Positions 46,752 through 56,208 of a stretch of 64,000 nt of DNA are shown piece after piece. Every line of letters starts with the position of its first letter. Within the stretch, counting starts at the first letter, position 1. Below the pieces are notes generated by a model. It did not search any database and was not told the origin of the DNA. It saw nothing but the letters and a program-made list of their open reading frames with translations. Origin of the DNA: an uncultured Bacteroidales bacterium (GTDB lineage Bacteria > Bacteroidota > Bacteroidia > Bacteroidales > Porphyromonadaceae); NCBI GenBank assembly GCA_902489445.1, contig CABTZX010000003.1, positions 1-64,000 of the forward strand, written 5' to 3'. A program made the position numbers and the translations under genes.

Positions 46752-47000
46752 ATGAAAGATTATAACGACATCGCAAAACAGTATGCGGCACAGCACGGGT
46801 TTGATATCGTGCAGCCCTCCGCTGCCGAGCGTAACGAGTACAGGTATTTCCACCTCGACTTCACAGGTCGTCCACGTTACACGGGACACCCGTTTATCAT
46901 TAAAATAAGCCCTGCTGGAAAAGTCCAACAGGTGCTTAATTTTGACGAAATCTATTGGGCGTACAATCAACGCATTATAAATAACGGGCAATCTATCTAA
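46752..47000 (+). CDS. Small hypothetical protein (82 aa)
   Basis: ATG at 46752 after a good ribosome site (AGGAG at 46746-46750). The product is soluble, Tyr-rich and basic-acidic balanced (HLDFTGRPRYTGHPFIIKIS), with no signal or membrane segment. I do not recognise the family. Its 3' end overlaps, by 8 bp and convergently, a gene remnant on the other strand. With that remnant, the inverted repeats upstream and the adjacent tRNA, it forms a small accessory patch between conserved genes. Confidence 0.6.
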   Translation: MKDYNDIAKQYAAQHGFDIVQPSAAERNEYRYFHLDFTGRPRYTGHPFIIKISPAGKVQQVLNFDEIYWAYNQRIINNGQSI

Positions 47001-47142
47001 AAATATCGGGTCGCAGGAGGAGTTTATCTACTTTCAGCACCTCGAAATACTCTACATCACGGGCGGCATATTCTTCAAGTCTTAGGAATGCGCCGTCTTG
47101 AGCGTCGTAGAATAATATACGCCCGTCGGGGAGGCGCTCGTC
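46993..47142 (-). pseudogene. Remnant of an unidentified gene (C-terminal about 49 codons)
   Basis: A minus-strand frame from 47142 to the stop at 46993-46995 encodes a convincing protein tail (ERLPDGRILFYDAQDGAF, then LEEYAARDVEYFEVLKV). It has no start codon, and two stops (TGA, TAA) lie directly upstream in frame. It therefore looks like the 3' end of a truncated gene. Family not recognised. Confidence 0.55.
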
Positions 47143-47203
47143 TTATCAGAGCGTAAATGCGCTATTACACCTGAAGTGGCCGGATCATAGCCGGTAGTGC
47201 GCG

Positions 47204-48598
47204 CTACTTTCCAATACAGAAGTTGGCGAAGATGTGCCCGAGGATGTCGTTATCGCGAATGGTTTCGCCGGTAATTTCGCCAATGGCGTTGATAGCGGTA
47301 CGCAGTTCGAGGGCAATCAGTGCGCTATCGGTGTTGCGCTTCAGGCCGTTGAGGACGGCATCGAGCCCCTTATCCGCCTTTTCGAGTAGTTCCAGGTGCC
47401 GAAGATTGGTTACAATTACGGAGGCTTGTTCGGTGGAATTAGTGGCGGATAGGCGCACCATTGCCTCTTCCAACGCCTTTAGTCCGGTCCGCTCTTTAGC
47501 GGAAACGAGCAAAAGCGGATACTTCGGCATGCGAACCGTTATGCGCTCCGAAAGCTCTGTTTGGGAGCGTTCGTCAAGCAAATCGATTTTATTGAGCACA
47601 CACAGGGCAGGAGCTTTAATTTCATCTGCTATTTTGAGCTGCTGCGCGAGGTTCTGCTCGCCTGCACAGCGGGTTGCATCGATAAGCAACAGCGCGATAT
47701 CGGCTTCGCTCAGGGCTTCCCTCGAGCGCGCCACGCCGAGCTGCTCAATGGGATTATCCGTGTGACGCAAGCCGGCAGTATCGATTATTCTGAAGGGGTA
47801 TCCGCCGATAAATATGGTTTCGCTGACCGTATCGCGCGTTGTTCCCTCAATATCGCTCACAATGGCTCTATTTTCTCGAAGCAAAGCGTTGAGCAGTGCG
47901 CTCTTTCCGGCGTTGGGAATGCCGCAAATCACGGTAGCAATTCCGTTGCGAATCTTACGGCCGGTTTGGTAACTATCGATAAGGGCGCGGATTTGCGTGC
48001 GTACCTCTTGGGCAAGAGCAATAAGGCGATCGCGGTCGGCAAAGGCTACATCTTCCTCGGAAAAGTCCAGTTCCAGCTCAATGAGTGAGGCAAATTCGAT
48101 GAAGCGCCGGCGTACATCCGATAGCGTTTGACTATAATCGCCCCGGAGCTGCGCCATCGCTAAGCGGTGTTGCGCCTCCCCCTCGGCATGAATCAGATCA
48201 GCAACAGCCTCAGCTTCCGCCAAATCTCTTTTGCCGTTCAGATAGCTCCGAAGCGTGAATTCGCCCGGATTTGCCATGCGCGCACCGCTTTGGATGAAGC
48301 AATTGAGGATACGTTCCACGATGTAGGAGGATGCGTGGCAGCCAATTTCAGCAGTATCCTCGCCGGTATAGCTGTGTGGTGCTTGAAAATAGGTAAGTAC
48401 CACTTCGTCAATCAGTTCCTCCCCGTCCAGCATATGTCCGTAGAGGGCATGCGCATGGCATAGCGGTTTAGCGGAGCGAAAGTGCTTTAGCAGAAGCGGT
48501 TGTAGCTCTTTTCCGGAAAGACGTATCAGCGTTACGGCGCCGCCTCTCCCCGATGCGGGGGCAATGATGGTATCCTGCAGTGAATCAGTTTCGTACAT
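47204..48598 (-). CDS. mnmE: tRNA modification GTPase MnmE
   Basis: With MnmG it makes 5-carboxymethylaminomethyl-uridine at the wobble position. It is 464 aa. The N-terminal folate-binding domain includes GRGGAVTLIRLSG and PHSYTGEDTAEI; a helical domain holds the inserted G domain with Walker A GIPNAGKSALLNALL, DTAGLRHT and NKIDL. The C-terminal FCIGK carries the catalytic Cys. It overlaps folK by 14 bp. MnmG is not in the window. Confidence 0.97.
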   Translation of the reverse strand: MYETDSLQDTIIAPASGRGGAVTLIRLSGKELQPLLLKHFRSAKPLCHAHALYGHMLDGEELIDEVVLTYFQAPHSYTGEDTAEIGCHASSYIVERILNCFIQSGARMANPGEFTLRSYLNGKRDLAEAEAVADLIHAEGEAQHRLAMAQLRGDYSQTLSDVRRRFIEFASLIELELDFSEEDVAFADRDRLIALAQEVRTQIRALIDSYQTGRKIRNGIATVICGIPNAGKSALLNALLRENRAIVSDIEGTTRDTVSETIFIGGYPFRIIDTAGLRHTDNPIEQLGVARSREALSEADIALLLIDATRCAGEQNLAQQLKIADEIKAPALCVLNKIDLLDERSQTELSERITVRMPKYPLLLVSAKERTGLKALEEAMVRLSATNSTEQASVIVTNLRHLELLEKADKGLDAVLNGLKRNTDSALIALELRTAINAIGEITGETIRDNDILGHIFANFCIGK

Positions 48599-49055
48599 TG
48601 TGGAACAGATCGATAATCGTTCGATTCAGAACAGGGTGTACCCAAGTGGGAGCGATACGGCTCAACGGCAGCAAAACAAAGTCCCTTTTGTGCATCAGCG
48701 GATGGGGAATGGTCAGTTGATCCGTCTCTGTCACAAGGGAATCGTATAGGAGTAGGTCGATATCTATAGGACGATCGGCGTACCCGTCCCTCGGACTGCT
48801 TTTTTGTAGCCTACCTAAGCGTTGTTCGATGCTTTGTGTGCGGTGCAAAATGGTTTCCGGGCGCAAATCGGTACGCAGGATTGCGGCGGCGTTAAGGAAC
48901 AAACGGTCACTATCAAACCCCTGCGGCGCGGTTTCTATAAAGGGAGAAACGGCTGCTACGGAGCCGATTTGCTCGTTTAAGGCGTGCAAAGCGTTTATAA
49001 GTTTGGCACGCCTATCGCCCATGTTACTACCTAATGCAACGCAAAGGAGAGGCAT
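48585..49055 (-). CDS. folK: 2-amino-4-hydroxy-6-hydroxymethyldihydropteridine pyrophosphokinase FolK
   Basis: Transfers pyrophosphate from ATP to hydroxymethyl-dihydropterin in folate synthesis. It is 156 aa, with VALGSNMGDRRAKL at the N-terminus, the middle RPIDIDLLLYD and HPLMHKRDFVLLPL. It overlaps queA by one base at its start and mnmE at its end, so the three genes form a tight operon. Confidence 0.95.
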   Translation of the reverse strand: MPLLCVALGSNMGDRRAKLINALHALNEQIGSVAAVSPFIETAPQGFDSDRLFLNAAAILRTDLRPETILHRTQSIEQRLGRLQKSSPRDGYADRPIDIDLLLYDSLVTETDQLTIPHPLMHKRDFVLLPLSRIAPTWVHPVLNRTIIDLFHNVRN

Positions 49056-50122
49056 CAGTCGGTAATCAGCATGGCATCCCCGTAAATGCCGAACTTATAG
49101 CCCTCTTTGATGGCTAATTTGTATGCTTTCATCACCGGTTTGTAGCCGCCCATACCGCAAGTCATAAACAATGCTTGGGAGCAACTCATATGAAAGCCTG
49201 TAACGAGCGATGTAGCCAAGCGAGCTTCGTACGGTTTATCCTCGTTCAGCGGGGTGATATATAGGTTGGTCCATCCGTCAAAGGGCTTTAATAATCCATC
49301 GGTGCTGACTGCCGTTTCCAGAGCGCGAAGGGTGGAGCATCCCACAGCAACCACCTCTTTGCCGGCTTCTACGGAGAGGCGCGTCTTTTCGCAGCATTCG
49401 TTGGAAACGATCATTTTCTCGTTGTTCTTCTTATGTTTGGACAGATCTTCTACTTTTTTATCCTCCAAATTTTCCAAACCGCAGTGCACCGTGAGGAACG
49501 CTTTGCGTATATCCGCCAATTCCAGGCGAATCATCAGCTCACGGCTGAAATGTAATCCGGCACCGGGGGCTATTACGGAGCCTTCGTGCTTAGCGAATAC
49601 GGTCTGATAACGCTCAAAGTCCTCTTCTACCACCGGACGTTTGATGTAATCGGGCAGTGGTGGCACGCCCAACGCATATATATAACTTTTGAATTCCTCG
49701 TGTTGCCCGTCGTATTGGAACTTGAGCGCGCGCCCGCCGTTTACGGTATTGCCCACCACTTCGGCTATAAGGGAGCGGTCGGGGCCGAAGCAAATTTTGT
49801 TGCCGATACGTATTTTTCGCGCGGGATCCACCAATACGTCCCACAGCTTGTTGCTTTCGTCCAGTTCGCGCAGGAGGAATACTTCGATGCGGGCATCTGT
49901 TTTTTCCTTCACTCCGTAGAGGCGAGCCGGAATGACCTTTGTATCGTTAAACACAAAGGAATCGCCTTTGCCGAAGTATCCGAGGATATCCTTGAATTCT
50001 TTGTGTTCAATTTCGCCGCTTTTGCGGTGGAGCACCATGAGCCGCGATTCGTCTCTTACGGGAGAGGGCTCCATGGCTATCAAATGTTTAGGTAAATCGA
50101 ATTTAAATGCCGATAACTTCAT
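49055..50122 (-). CDS. queA: S-adenosylmethionine:tRNA ribosyltransferase-isomerase QueA
   Basis: Adds the ribosyl part of SAM to preQ1 in tRNA during queuosine synthesis. From the ATG at 50122 (MKLSAFKFDLP) it is 355 aa, the family size. Motifs: VFNDTKVIPARLYG, APGAGLHFS, and the ending GYKFGIYGDAMLITD. The open frame continues about 275 codons upstream through tRNA-Phe and array A8, which is not coding. First gene of queA-folK-mnmE. Confidence 0.96.
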   Translation of the reverse strand: MKLSAFKFDLPKHLIAMEPSPVRDESRLMVLHRKSGEIEHKEFKDILGYFGKGDSFVFNDTKVIPARLYGVKEKTDARIEVFLLRELDESNKLWDVLVDPARKIRIGNKICFGPDRSLIAEVVGNTVNGGRALKFQYDGQHEEFKSYIYALGVPPLPDYIKRPVVEEDFERYQTVFAKHEGSVIAPGAGLHFSRELMIRLELADIRKAFLTVHCGLENLEDKKVEDLSKHKKNNEKMIVSNECCEKTRLSVEAGKEVVAVGCSTLRALETAVSTDGLLKPFDGWTNLYITPLNEDKPYEARLATSLVTGFHMSCSQALFMTCGMGGYKPVMKAYKLAIKEGYKFGIYGDAMLITD

Positions 50123-50225
50123 ACTCAATAATTTCCGTGCAGGAACTAATGCTCTTTTGGGTACCCTGCCACGAGGAAGAACAATCGAAAATCCAATTTG
50201 TTCACTACGACGGAAAGGAAAGGTG

Positions 50226-50255
50226 TTTGTAGTTTGGAAAAATATCGTACCTTTG
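50226..50255 (+). promoter_or_regulatory. Promoter of tRNA-Phe
   Basis: TTTG at 50226-50229, 18-bp spacer, TACCTTTG at 50248-50255; same architecture as before tRNA-Gly. Confidence 0.7.
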
Positions 50256-50313
50256 CACTCAGTTTCGAGGGAAACAGATGCCGTACAGGTGCTTTTCCCA
50301 CGGAAACAAGGAA

Positions 50314-50386
50314 GGTGCCATAGCTCAGTTGGTAGAGCAAAGGACTGAAAATCCTTGTGTCCCCGGTTCGATTCCTGGTGGCACCA
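50314..50386 (+). tRNA. tRNA-Phe (anticodon GAA)
   Basis: Complete cloverleaf of 73 nt: acceptor GGTGCCA/TGGCACC with discriminator A, D-loop AGCTCAGTTGGTAGAGC, anticodon stem AGGA(C)/TCCT with loop containing GAA, T-loop GGTTCGATTCC. CCA is not encoded in full. Confidence 0.96.
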
Positions 50387-50414
50387 CTGTTTCATAATCG
50401 TTAAAGTTGTTTGT

Positions 50415-50445
50415 CCCGGCATCGAAAGGTGCCGGGGGATTTTTA
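50415..50445 (+). terminator. Rho-independent terminator after tRNA-Phe
   Basis: CCCGGCA, eight-base loop, TGCCGGG, then GGATTTTTAT. Confidence 0.85.
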
Positions 50446-50502
50446 TAGACTTCTGCGCAACGCATCCCAACGGGCGCTGAGATCCCCTTAACCGTACTTT
50501 GC

Positions 50503-50586
50503 AATAGGTATATACCCCTCGGTTAAAAGGTATATACGTTTCGGTGCATAGGTATATACCTTTCACACGATAGTTATATACCTTTT
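50503..50586. repeat. Class A palindrome array A8 (4 units, 22-bp pitch)
   Basis: Cores at 50507, 50529, 50551 and 50573. It lies between tRNA-Phe and dnaK and ends about 90 bp before the sigma-54-like site of dnaK. Confidence 0.93.
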
Positions 50587-50678
50587 GTCGGGCAGGGGTG
50601 AGGCACTGCGTCGGGATGGGGGAAGGGAGGGTGCGAATATGTCCGTTCGGTGGTACTCTTTGTCCGGGCAAATCGGTT

Positions 50679-50694
50679 TGGCACGATATTTGTA
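50679..50694 (+). promoter_or_regulatory. Sigma-54-like promoter of dnaK
   Basis: TGGCAC-N5-TTGTA differs from the -24/-12 consensus at one base (C to T in the -12 GC). It is 92 bp before the dnaK ATG. It resembles the ftsH site. A weak housekeeping -7 (GATATTTG) overlaps it. Confidence 0.4.
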
Positions 50695-50786
50695 TAATAG
50701 CTTGTGAACGAAGGTTCCGCCCGAAGAGCGCATCGGTAAGGGACCGCAGGAAAAGAAAAACGATAAGAAAGGAACAACATACAATT

Positions 50787-52688
50787 ATGGGAAAGATTAT
50801 TGGAATAGACTTAGGTACCACAAACAGCTGCGTAGCCGTATTGGAAGGCAACGAACCTATAGTGATATCTAATAGCGAGGGCAAGCGTACAACGCCCTCA
50901 ATAGTAGCCTTTGTAGAAGGCGGAGAACGTAAGGTGGGAGATCCCGCCAAGCGTCAGGCGATCACTAACCCCAAGAAAACGATTTATTCGATTAAACGTT
51001 TCATGGGCGAAACCTACGACCGCGTGAGCAAAGAAATCGGCAGAGTGCCGTTTGAAGTAGTTCGCGGGGATAATAACACAGCACGTGTCAATGTGGATGG
51101 ACGGCTCTATTCGCCGCAAGAAATATCCGCAATGATCCTGCAAAAGATGAAAAAGACGGCAGAGGATTATTTGGGCACCGAAGTGACAGATGCCGTTATC
51201 ACCGTGCCGGCATACTTTAGCGATGCACAACGCCAGGCAACCAAGGAAGCCGGTGAGATCGCCGGGCTTAAAGTTCGGCGTATTGTAAACGAACCTACGG
51301 CGGCATCACTTGCTTACGGCTTGGATAAAGCCCACAAGGATATGAAAATTGCCGTATTCGATCTTGGTGGCGGTACGTTCGATATCAGTATCCTGGAGCT
51401 GGGTGACGGCGTTTTTGAAGTAAAGTCCACTAATGGCGATACACACTTGGGAGGAGACGACTTTGACCACGTGATCATCGACTGGATGGCAGAGGAATTC
51501 AAGAACAACGAAGGGGTTGATTTGCGTCAAGATCCTATGGCACTCCAGCGTTTGAAGGAGGCTGCCGAAAAGGCAAAGATTGAACTTTCGTCGGCTAACA
51601 GCACGGATATCAACCTGCCGTATATTATGCCGGTGAATAACGTACCCAAGCACTTAGTGATGACCCTAACGCGGGCTAAATTTGAACAGCTAAGTGAAAA
51701 GCTGATTCAGGGTTTAGTTGCTCCGTGTGAGCAAGCTATGCGCGACTCGGGCTTTACTAAGGACCAAATAGACGAGGTAATTCTGGTAGGAGGTTCCACA
51801 CGAATTCCGGCTGTTCAGGAAAAAGTGCGCGAAATCTTCGGTAAGGAAGCTTCAAAGGGCGTTAACCCCGACGAAGTGGTAGCCATCGGTGCCGCCATAC
51901 AAGGGGGCGTGCTCACGGGTGAGGTTAAAGATGTGCTTCTGTTGGATGTAACTCCGTTGTCGTTAGGTATCGAAACGCTCGGTGGCGTAATGACTAAGCT
52001 CATCGACGCCAACACGACCATCCCCGCCAAAAAGAGCGAAGTATTCTCCACGGCAAGCGATAATCAGCCGCAAGTTGAGATTAATGTGCTCCAAGGGGAA
52101 CGTGCCAAAGCGAGCGACAATAAGAGCATCGGCCGCTTTATCTTGGATGGGATTACACCGGCTCCGCGCGGTATTCCGCAAATTGAAGTTACCTTCGATA
52201 TTGACGCTAACGGTATCCTCAACGTAAGTGCTATCGATAAGGCAACGGGCAAGGAACAGAAAATCCGCATCGAAGCCTCCAGCGGCCTGAGCGATGACGA
52301 AATTAAGCGCATGAAAGCAGAGGCGGAAGCCAATGCCGAAGCAGACAAAAAGCTGAAGGAACAGGTGGATAAGTTCAACGCAGCGGACAATATGATCTTT
52401 AACAGCGAAAAGCAGCTCAAAGAGATCGCGGACAAAATATCGCCCGATAAGAAGAAAGCGATTGAAGATGCCGTTGCGCGCCTGAAGGAAGCCCGTAAGA
52501 GCGAGGATTTGGCAGCTATCGATAGCGCCACCGAAGCACTGAATCAGGCATTCCACTCGGCAAGCGAAGAGCTTTACAAGCAGAATGCCGCCGGGGCACA
52601 GCCCAATCCGGAGCAAAAAGCTCAGGGCAACCCGGGGAACAAGGGCGGTGATGACAAGATATCCGATGCCGACTTTGAAGAACTCTAA
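50787..52688 (+). CDS. dnaK: Chaperone DnaK (Hsp70)
   Basis: ATP-driven chaperone, 633 aa from the ATG at 50787 ([19 protein letters not shown]). An upstream in-frame start at 50598 would translate the promoter region and is rejected. Nucleotide-binding domain motifs: [29 protein letters not shown], and [11 protein letters not shown]. The substrate-binding domain starts after the linker [16 protein letters not shown], and the tail ends DADFEEL. dnaJ and grpE are not adjacent. Monocistronic, with its own terminator. Confidence 0.97.
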   Translation: MGKIIGIDLGTTNSCVAVLEGNEPIVISNSEGKRTTPSIVAFVEGGERKVGDPAKRQAITNPKKTIYSIKRFMGETYDRVSKEIGRVPFEVVRGDNNTARVNVDGRLYSPQEISAMILQKMKKTAEDYLGTEVTDAVITVPAYFSDAQRQATKEAGEIAGLKVRRIVNEPTAASLAYGLDKAHKDMKIAVFDLGGGTFDISILELGDGVFEVKSTNGDTHLGGDDFDHVIIDWMAEEFKNNEGVDLRQDPMALQRLKEAAEKAKIELSSANSTDINLPYIMPVNNVPKHLVMTLTRAKFEQLSEKLIQGLVAPCEQAMRDSGFTKDQIDEVILVGGSTRIPAVQEKVREIFGKEASKGVNPDEVVAIGAAIQGGVLTGEVKDVLLLDVTPLSLGIETLGGVMTKLIDANTTIPAKKSEVFSTASDNQPQVEINVLQGERAKASDNKSIGRFILDGITPAPRGIPQIEVTFDIDANGILNVSAIDKATGKEQKIRIEASSGLSDDEIKRMKAEAEANAEADKKLKEQVDKFNAADNMIFNSEKQLKEIADKISPDKKKAIEDAVARLKEARKSEDLAAIDSATEALNQAFHSASEELYKQNAAGAQPNPEQKAQGNPGNKGGDDKISDADFEEL

Positions 52689-52713
52689 CGCATAAACGTA
52701 ACACAATGTAGTA

Positions 52714-52750
52714 GTGCAGGGTACGAACAAATACGTACTCTGCACTTTTT
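52714..52750 (+). terminator. Rho-independent terminator after dnaK
   Basis: GTGCAG-G-GTACG, loop AACAAATA, CGTAC-T-CTGCAC, then TTTTTATT. Confidence 0.85.
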
Positions 52751-52769
52751 ATTACCGATGCTCCCGCTC

Positions 52770-52853
52770 CATAGTTATATACCTATTCTTTCAAAGGTAT
52801 ATACCTATCGCTCAAAAGGTATATACCTATCACATCATATGTATATACCTTTT
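52770..52853. repeat. Class A palindrome array A9 (4 units, 22-bp pitch)
   Basis: Cores at 52774, 52796, 52818 and 52840. It lies between the dnaK terminator and topA. Confidence 0.93.
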
Positions 52854-52921
52854 TCCGGGCTCGGTAACCCCTTTTTCTCCGCATCTCCACAAAGGCGCGG
52901 AAAATATTATATTTCAATTGC

Positions 52922-52929
52922 TACCTTTG
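52922..52929 (+). promoter_or_regulatory. Putative -7 element for topA
   Basis: TACCTTTG, 39 bp before the topA ATG. The expected -33 position is AT-rich without a clear TTTG. Confidence 0.45.
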
Positions 52930-52968
52930 TAGCCGAAACCAAACGTATGTAGCCCCTACGAAGCAGAT

Positions 52969-55359
52969 ATGAATGAAGCCCGAAACTTGGTTATTGTAGA
53001 GTCTCCTGCCAAAGCGAAGACCATCGAGAAGATATTGGGAAGCGAGTTTAAAGTACTTTCTTCCTATGGACATATACGGGATCTGGCTAAAACGGACTTG
53101 GGCGTGGATATAGCGCACAACTTCAAACCAAACTATATTGTATCCGACGATAAACGTCAGGTGGTGAGCCGCCTGAAAAGCGCCGTAAAACAAGCCGATA
53201 CCGTATGGCTGGCAAGCGATGATGACCGCGAAGGAGAGGCTATTGCGTGGCACTTGTACGAAGTGCTCGGGCTAAAGAACAAACCCACTAAGCGCATCGT
53301 ATTCCACGAAATTACCCCCACTGCTATTAAAAAGGCGATACAAACACCGCGCGAAATAAACATCAATCTGGTGGATGCGCAACAGGCGAGGCGTATTTTG
53401 GACCGAATTGTGGGCTTTGAGCTGTCGCCGCTCCTATGGAAACGCATCATGCCCTCCCTATCGGCGGGGCGCGTGCAGAGTGTTGCCGTACGGCTGATCT
53501 GTGAGCGTGAGACGGAAATACGCAACTTTACGCCAACCGTTACCTATCGGGCGCAAGCAGCGCTCTCTACCCAAACGGGCAAAATACGCTTTCGTGCCGA
53601 TGCCAATAGCGAGTTTTCTTCCGCGAACAAGGCAATCGATTTCCTAAAAGCGAATGCGCCGGGGACTATGACGGTTATCGGTATTGAAAAGAAGAAAGCA
53701 AGGCGCAGTCCGGCGGCTCCGTTCACCACGAGCACACTTCAGCAGGAAGCGGCGCGCAAGCTCGGGTTCCCCGTATCCACCACTATGCGTGTGGCGCAAA
53801 AACTGTACGAGGAAGGGCTGATTACCTATATGCGTACCGACTCGGTTAACCTATCCCCCGTGGCATTAAAGATGGCGGAAGATATCAATACCCGTACTTG
53901 GGGCGCGGCAAACCACCAGAGGCGCATCTACAAAACAAAGAGCAAAGGTGCACAGGAAGCGCACGAAGCAATCCGCCCCACCAATCTTGCCATGGGAAAT
54001 ATACCGGGCGATGAGCGCGAAGCACGCCTCTATCGGCTTATTCTCTCGCGTACTTTGGCCAGTCAGATGGCTGACGCTACATTTGAAAAAACAGAGGTTT
54101 TAATCGAAAATAGCGCTACCGGTGAACGCTTTATCGCCTCCGGTGAGGTGCTTCTGTCCGAGGGATTCCTCGCTGCCTATAACTATAAGAGTACGGCGGA
54201 GGAACAAGATGACGAAGAGGAAGGTAGCGTTAAGCGATTACCTAAGCTGACAGTGGGCGATACGCTTAAAACGTATACATATTCCGCTACCGAGCATTAC
54301 AGCAATCCACCGGCACGCTATACGGAAGCCTCTCTGGTTCGGCGCTTGGAGGAATTAGGCATCGGCAGACCTTCTACCTATGCACCCACGGTTCAGACTA
54401 TTCTTAATCGCGAATATGTAACGAAGGGGCAGGATAATGGTACACTGAGAATTTACAAAGATTACCTGCTGGATACTGATCCCTATATAGCCGGCAACGA
54501 GCCACAGCTCAAGGAACGGCGCGAACATACCGGTGCCACCAAGGGAAAGCTACTACCTACCGATATAGGGATGGTGGTGAACGATTTCCTTGTAGCCAAC
54601 TTTCCCAAAATACTGAGCTACGATTTTACCGCAAATATCGAAGAACAATTCGATAAGATTGCCGGCGGCAAGCTGATTTGGACGGAGCAGCTCAACCAAT
54701 TCTACCAATTTTTCCACCCAACCATTAGTAAAGTGCTGGAATCCGACCAAAGCGATGCCCGGGGCGAACGTGAGTTAGGCACTGATCCCGCCTCCGGAAA
54801 GACGGTTAAAGCCCGAATTGGGCGCTACGGACCATTGGTTCAGATCGGTGAAACCGGTGATGCCGAGAAACCGCGCTATGCCTCGCTTCGCGATGGACAA
54901 TCCATCCACACCATTACCTTGGAGGAAGCCCTCAAATTGTTCGACTTTCCCCGCACGTTGGGAGCATACGAAGGCAGCGAAGTTGTAGTAGCTATCGGCA
55001 GATTTGGCCCCTATCTGAAGCACGGAGGGGAGAATACTTCCGTACCGCGTGCCTATAATCCTTCCGAGCTTACCATAGAGGAGGCAATCGCCATTATTGA
55101 GCAAAAGCGCGAAGCCGACCGTAAAGCCACGCTGCGCACCTATCCCGAAGACGAGAGCCTGCGCATCAAATTGTGGCGCAAGAAGCCGGTAATCGAAAAA
55201 GGTAAGGAGCGTTTCTATATGCCGGCACGCATCAAAAAGCCCGAAACCCTATCCTATTCGGAAGCAATTGCCCTATTTAACGAACTGAAGGGTGCTACGT
55301 CCAAGAAGAGCACCAAACGAACCGCCACCAAAAGAAAGTCCGCTTCGGCAAAGAAGTAG
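52969..55359 (+). CDS. topA: DNA topoisomerase I
   Basis: Type IA topoisomerase that relaxes negative supercoils, 796 aa. TOPRIM with LVIVESPAKAKTIEKIL and LASDDDREGEAIAWHL; active-site Tyr near residue 287 in ITYMRTDSVNLS. The C-terminus lacks Cys4 zinc fingers. Instead it carries two Toprim C-terminal-type repeats (RIGRYGPLVQIG and IGRFGPYLKHGG) and a Lys/Ser/Thr-rich tail that probably binds DNA. truA starts 9 bp later. Confidence 0.96.
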   Translation: MNEARNLVIVESPAKAKTIEKILGSEFKVLSSYGHIRDLAKTDLGVDIAHNFKPNYIVSDDKRQVVSRLKSAVKQADTVWLASDDDREGEAIAWHLYEVLGLKNKPTKRIVFHEITPTAIKKAIQTPREININLVDAQQARRILDRIVGFELSPLLWKRIMPSLSAGRVQSVAVRLICERETEIRNFTPTVTYRAQAALSTQTGKIRFRADANSEFSSANKAIDFLKANAPGTMTVIGIEKKKARRSPAAPFTTSTLQQEAARKLGFPVSTTMRVAQKLYEEGLITYMRTDSVNLSPVALKMAEDINTRTWGAANHQRRIYKTKSKGAQEAHEAIRPTNLAMGNIPGDEREARLYRLILSRTLASQMADATFEKTEVLIENSATGERFIASGEVLLSEGFLAAYNYKSTAEEQDDEEEGSVKRLPKLTVGDTLKTYTYSATEHYSNPPARYTEASLVRRLEELGIGRPSTYAPTVQTILNREYVTKGQDNGTLRIYKDYLLDTDPYIAGNEPQLKERREHTGATKGKLLPTDIGMVVNDFLVANFPKILSYDFTANIEEQFDKIAGGKLIWTEQLNQFYQFFHPTISKVLESDQSDARGERELGTDPASGKTVKARIGRYGPLVQIGETGDAEKPRYASLRDGQSIHTITLEEALKLFDFPRTLGAYEGSEVVVAIGRFGPYLKHGGENTSVPRAYNPSELTIEEAIAIIEQKREADRKATLRTYPEDESLRIKLWRKKPVIEKGKERFYMPARIKKPETLSYSEAIALFNELKGATSKKSTKRTATKRKSASAKK

Positions 55360-55368
55360 CCTGTTGCC

Positions 55369-56121
55369 ATGCGCTACTTCCTGGATATTGCTTTTTCGGG
55401 TGCCGAGTTTGTCGGCTGGCAACGCCAACCTAACGGCTACTCGGTACAGCAATGTGTGGAAGAAGCTCTGGCTACCCTCTTTCGTACTTCTATATCTATC
55501 GTTGGGGCGGGGCGCACCGATGCCGGCGTAAATGCCTATTCGCTCCCCGCTCACGCCGATCTGCCCGAACAAAACGTCCCTCTTGAGCAGTGGCGACGTA
55601 GCCTAAACGGCATTCTTCCCCATAGTGTATACATTCGTTCCATACGGGCGGTGCAGCCGCTCGCTCACGCACGTTTTGACGCAACGGCGCGTACCTATCA
55701 TTACTACATAGCTACGGAGCGCGATCCCTTCTCGGGTCCCTTCGTGCTACCGGTGCGACCGCTCCCCGATATTGACCGTATGAACGAAGCTGCCACGCTA
55801 CTCTTAGGCCGGCACGACTTTACCTCTTTCAGCAAACTGCACACCGATACCGAGAACAACTTCTGCACGCTCACCGAGGCGCAATGGGTGCCGTGCACCG
55901 TTCCCAACGGATATTGCTTTTCGGTTACCGCCAACCGCTTCCTCCGAAGTATGGTTCGCACGCTCGTGGGCACCCTGCTTATGGTGGGAAACGGACGCAT
56001 TCAGCCCGACGAAGTGCGCGCCATTTTGGAGAGCAAACAGCGCAGCAATGCAGGCGTTTCGGTAAAGCCCCATCCGCTCTTCCTGCATCAAGTCTCCTAT
56101 CCCGATGCTATTTATCTGTAG
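55369..56121 (+). CDS. truA: tRNA pseudouridine(38-40) synthase TruA
   Basis: Isomerises uridines 38-40 in the anticodon arm. It is 250 aa, with the catalytic Asp in GAGRTDAGVNA, SFSGAEFVGWQRQ-like start (here DIAFSGAEFVGWQRQP) and FLRSMVRTLVGTLLMVG near the C-terminus. It follows topA by 9 bp, so it is probably co-transcribed. Confidence 0.95.
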   Translation: MRYFLDIAFSGAEFVGWQRQPNGYSVQQCVEEALATLFRTSISIVGAGRTDAGVNAYSLPAHADLPEQNVPLEQWRRSLNGILPHSVYIRSIRAVQPLAHARFDATARTYHYYIATERDPFSGPFVLPVRPLPDIDRMNEAATLLLGRHDFTSFSKLHTDTENNFCTLTEAQWVPCTVPNGYCFSVTANRFLRSMVRTLVGTLLMVGNGRIQPDEVRAILESKQRSNAGVSVKPHPLFLHQVSYPDAIYL

Positions 56122-56208
56122 ACAGATAGAGCCGTGAAACGTTGTAGTTGCATACGTTTTCGTTCGGGCAAGTGCATCCCCTCCGCACCCGATGCATCTC
56201 GGTTGCAA

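Noticed and set aside
50598..50786. Upstream in-frame start for dnaK
   Set aside because: It would translate the promoter-like region; the DnaK family begins at the ATG at 50787.
50123..50950. N-terminal extension of queA by about 275 codons
   Set aside because: The extension runs antisense through tRNA-Phe, its terminator, array A8 and the dnaK start. QueA homologues begin at the ATG at 50122.
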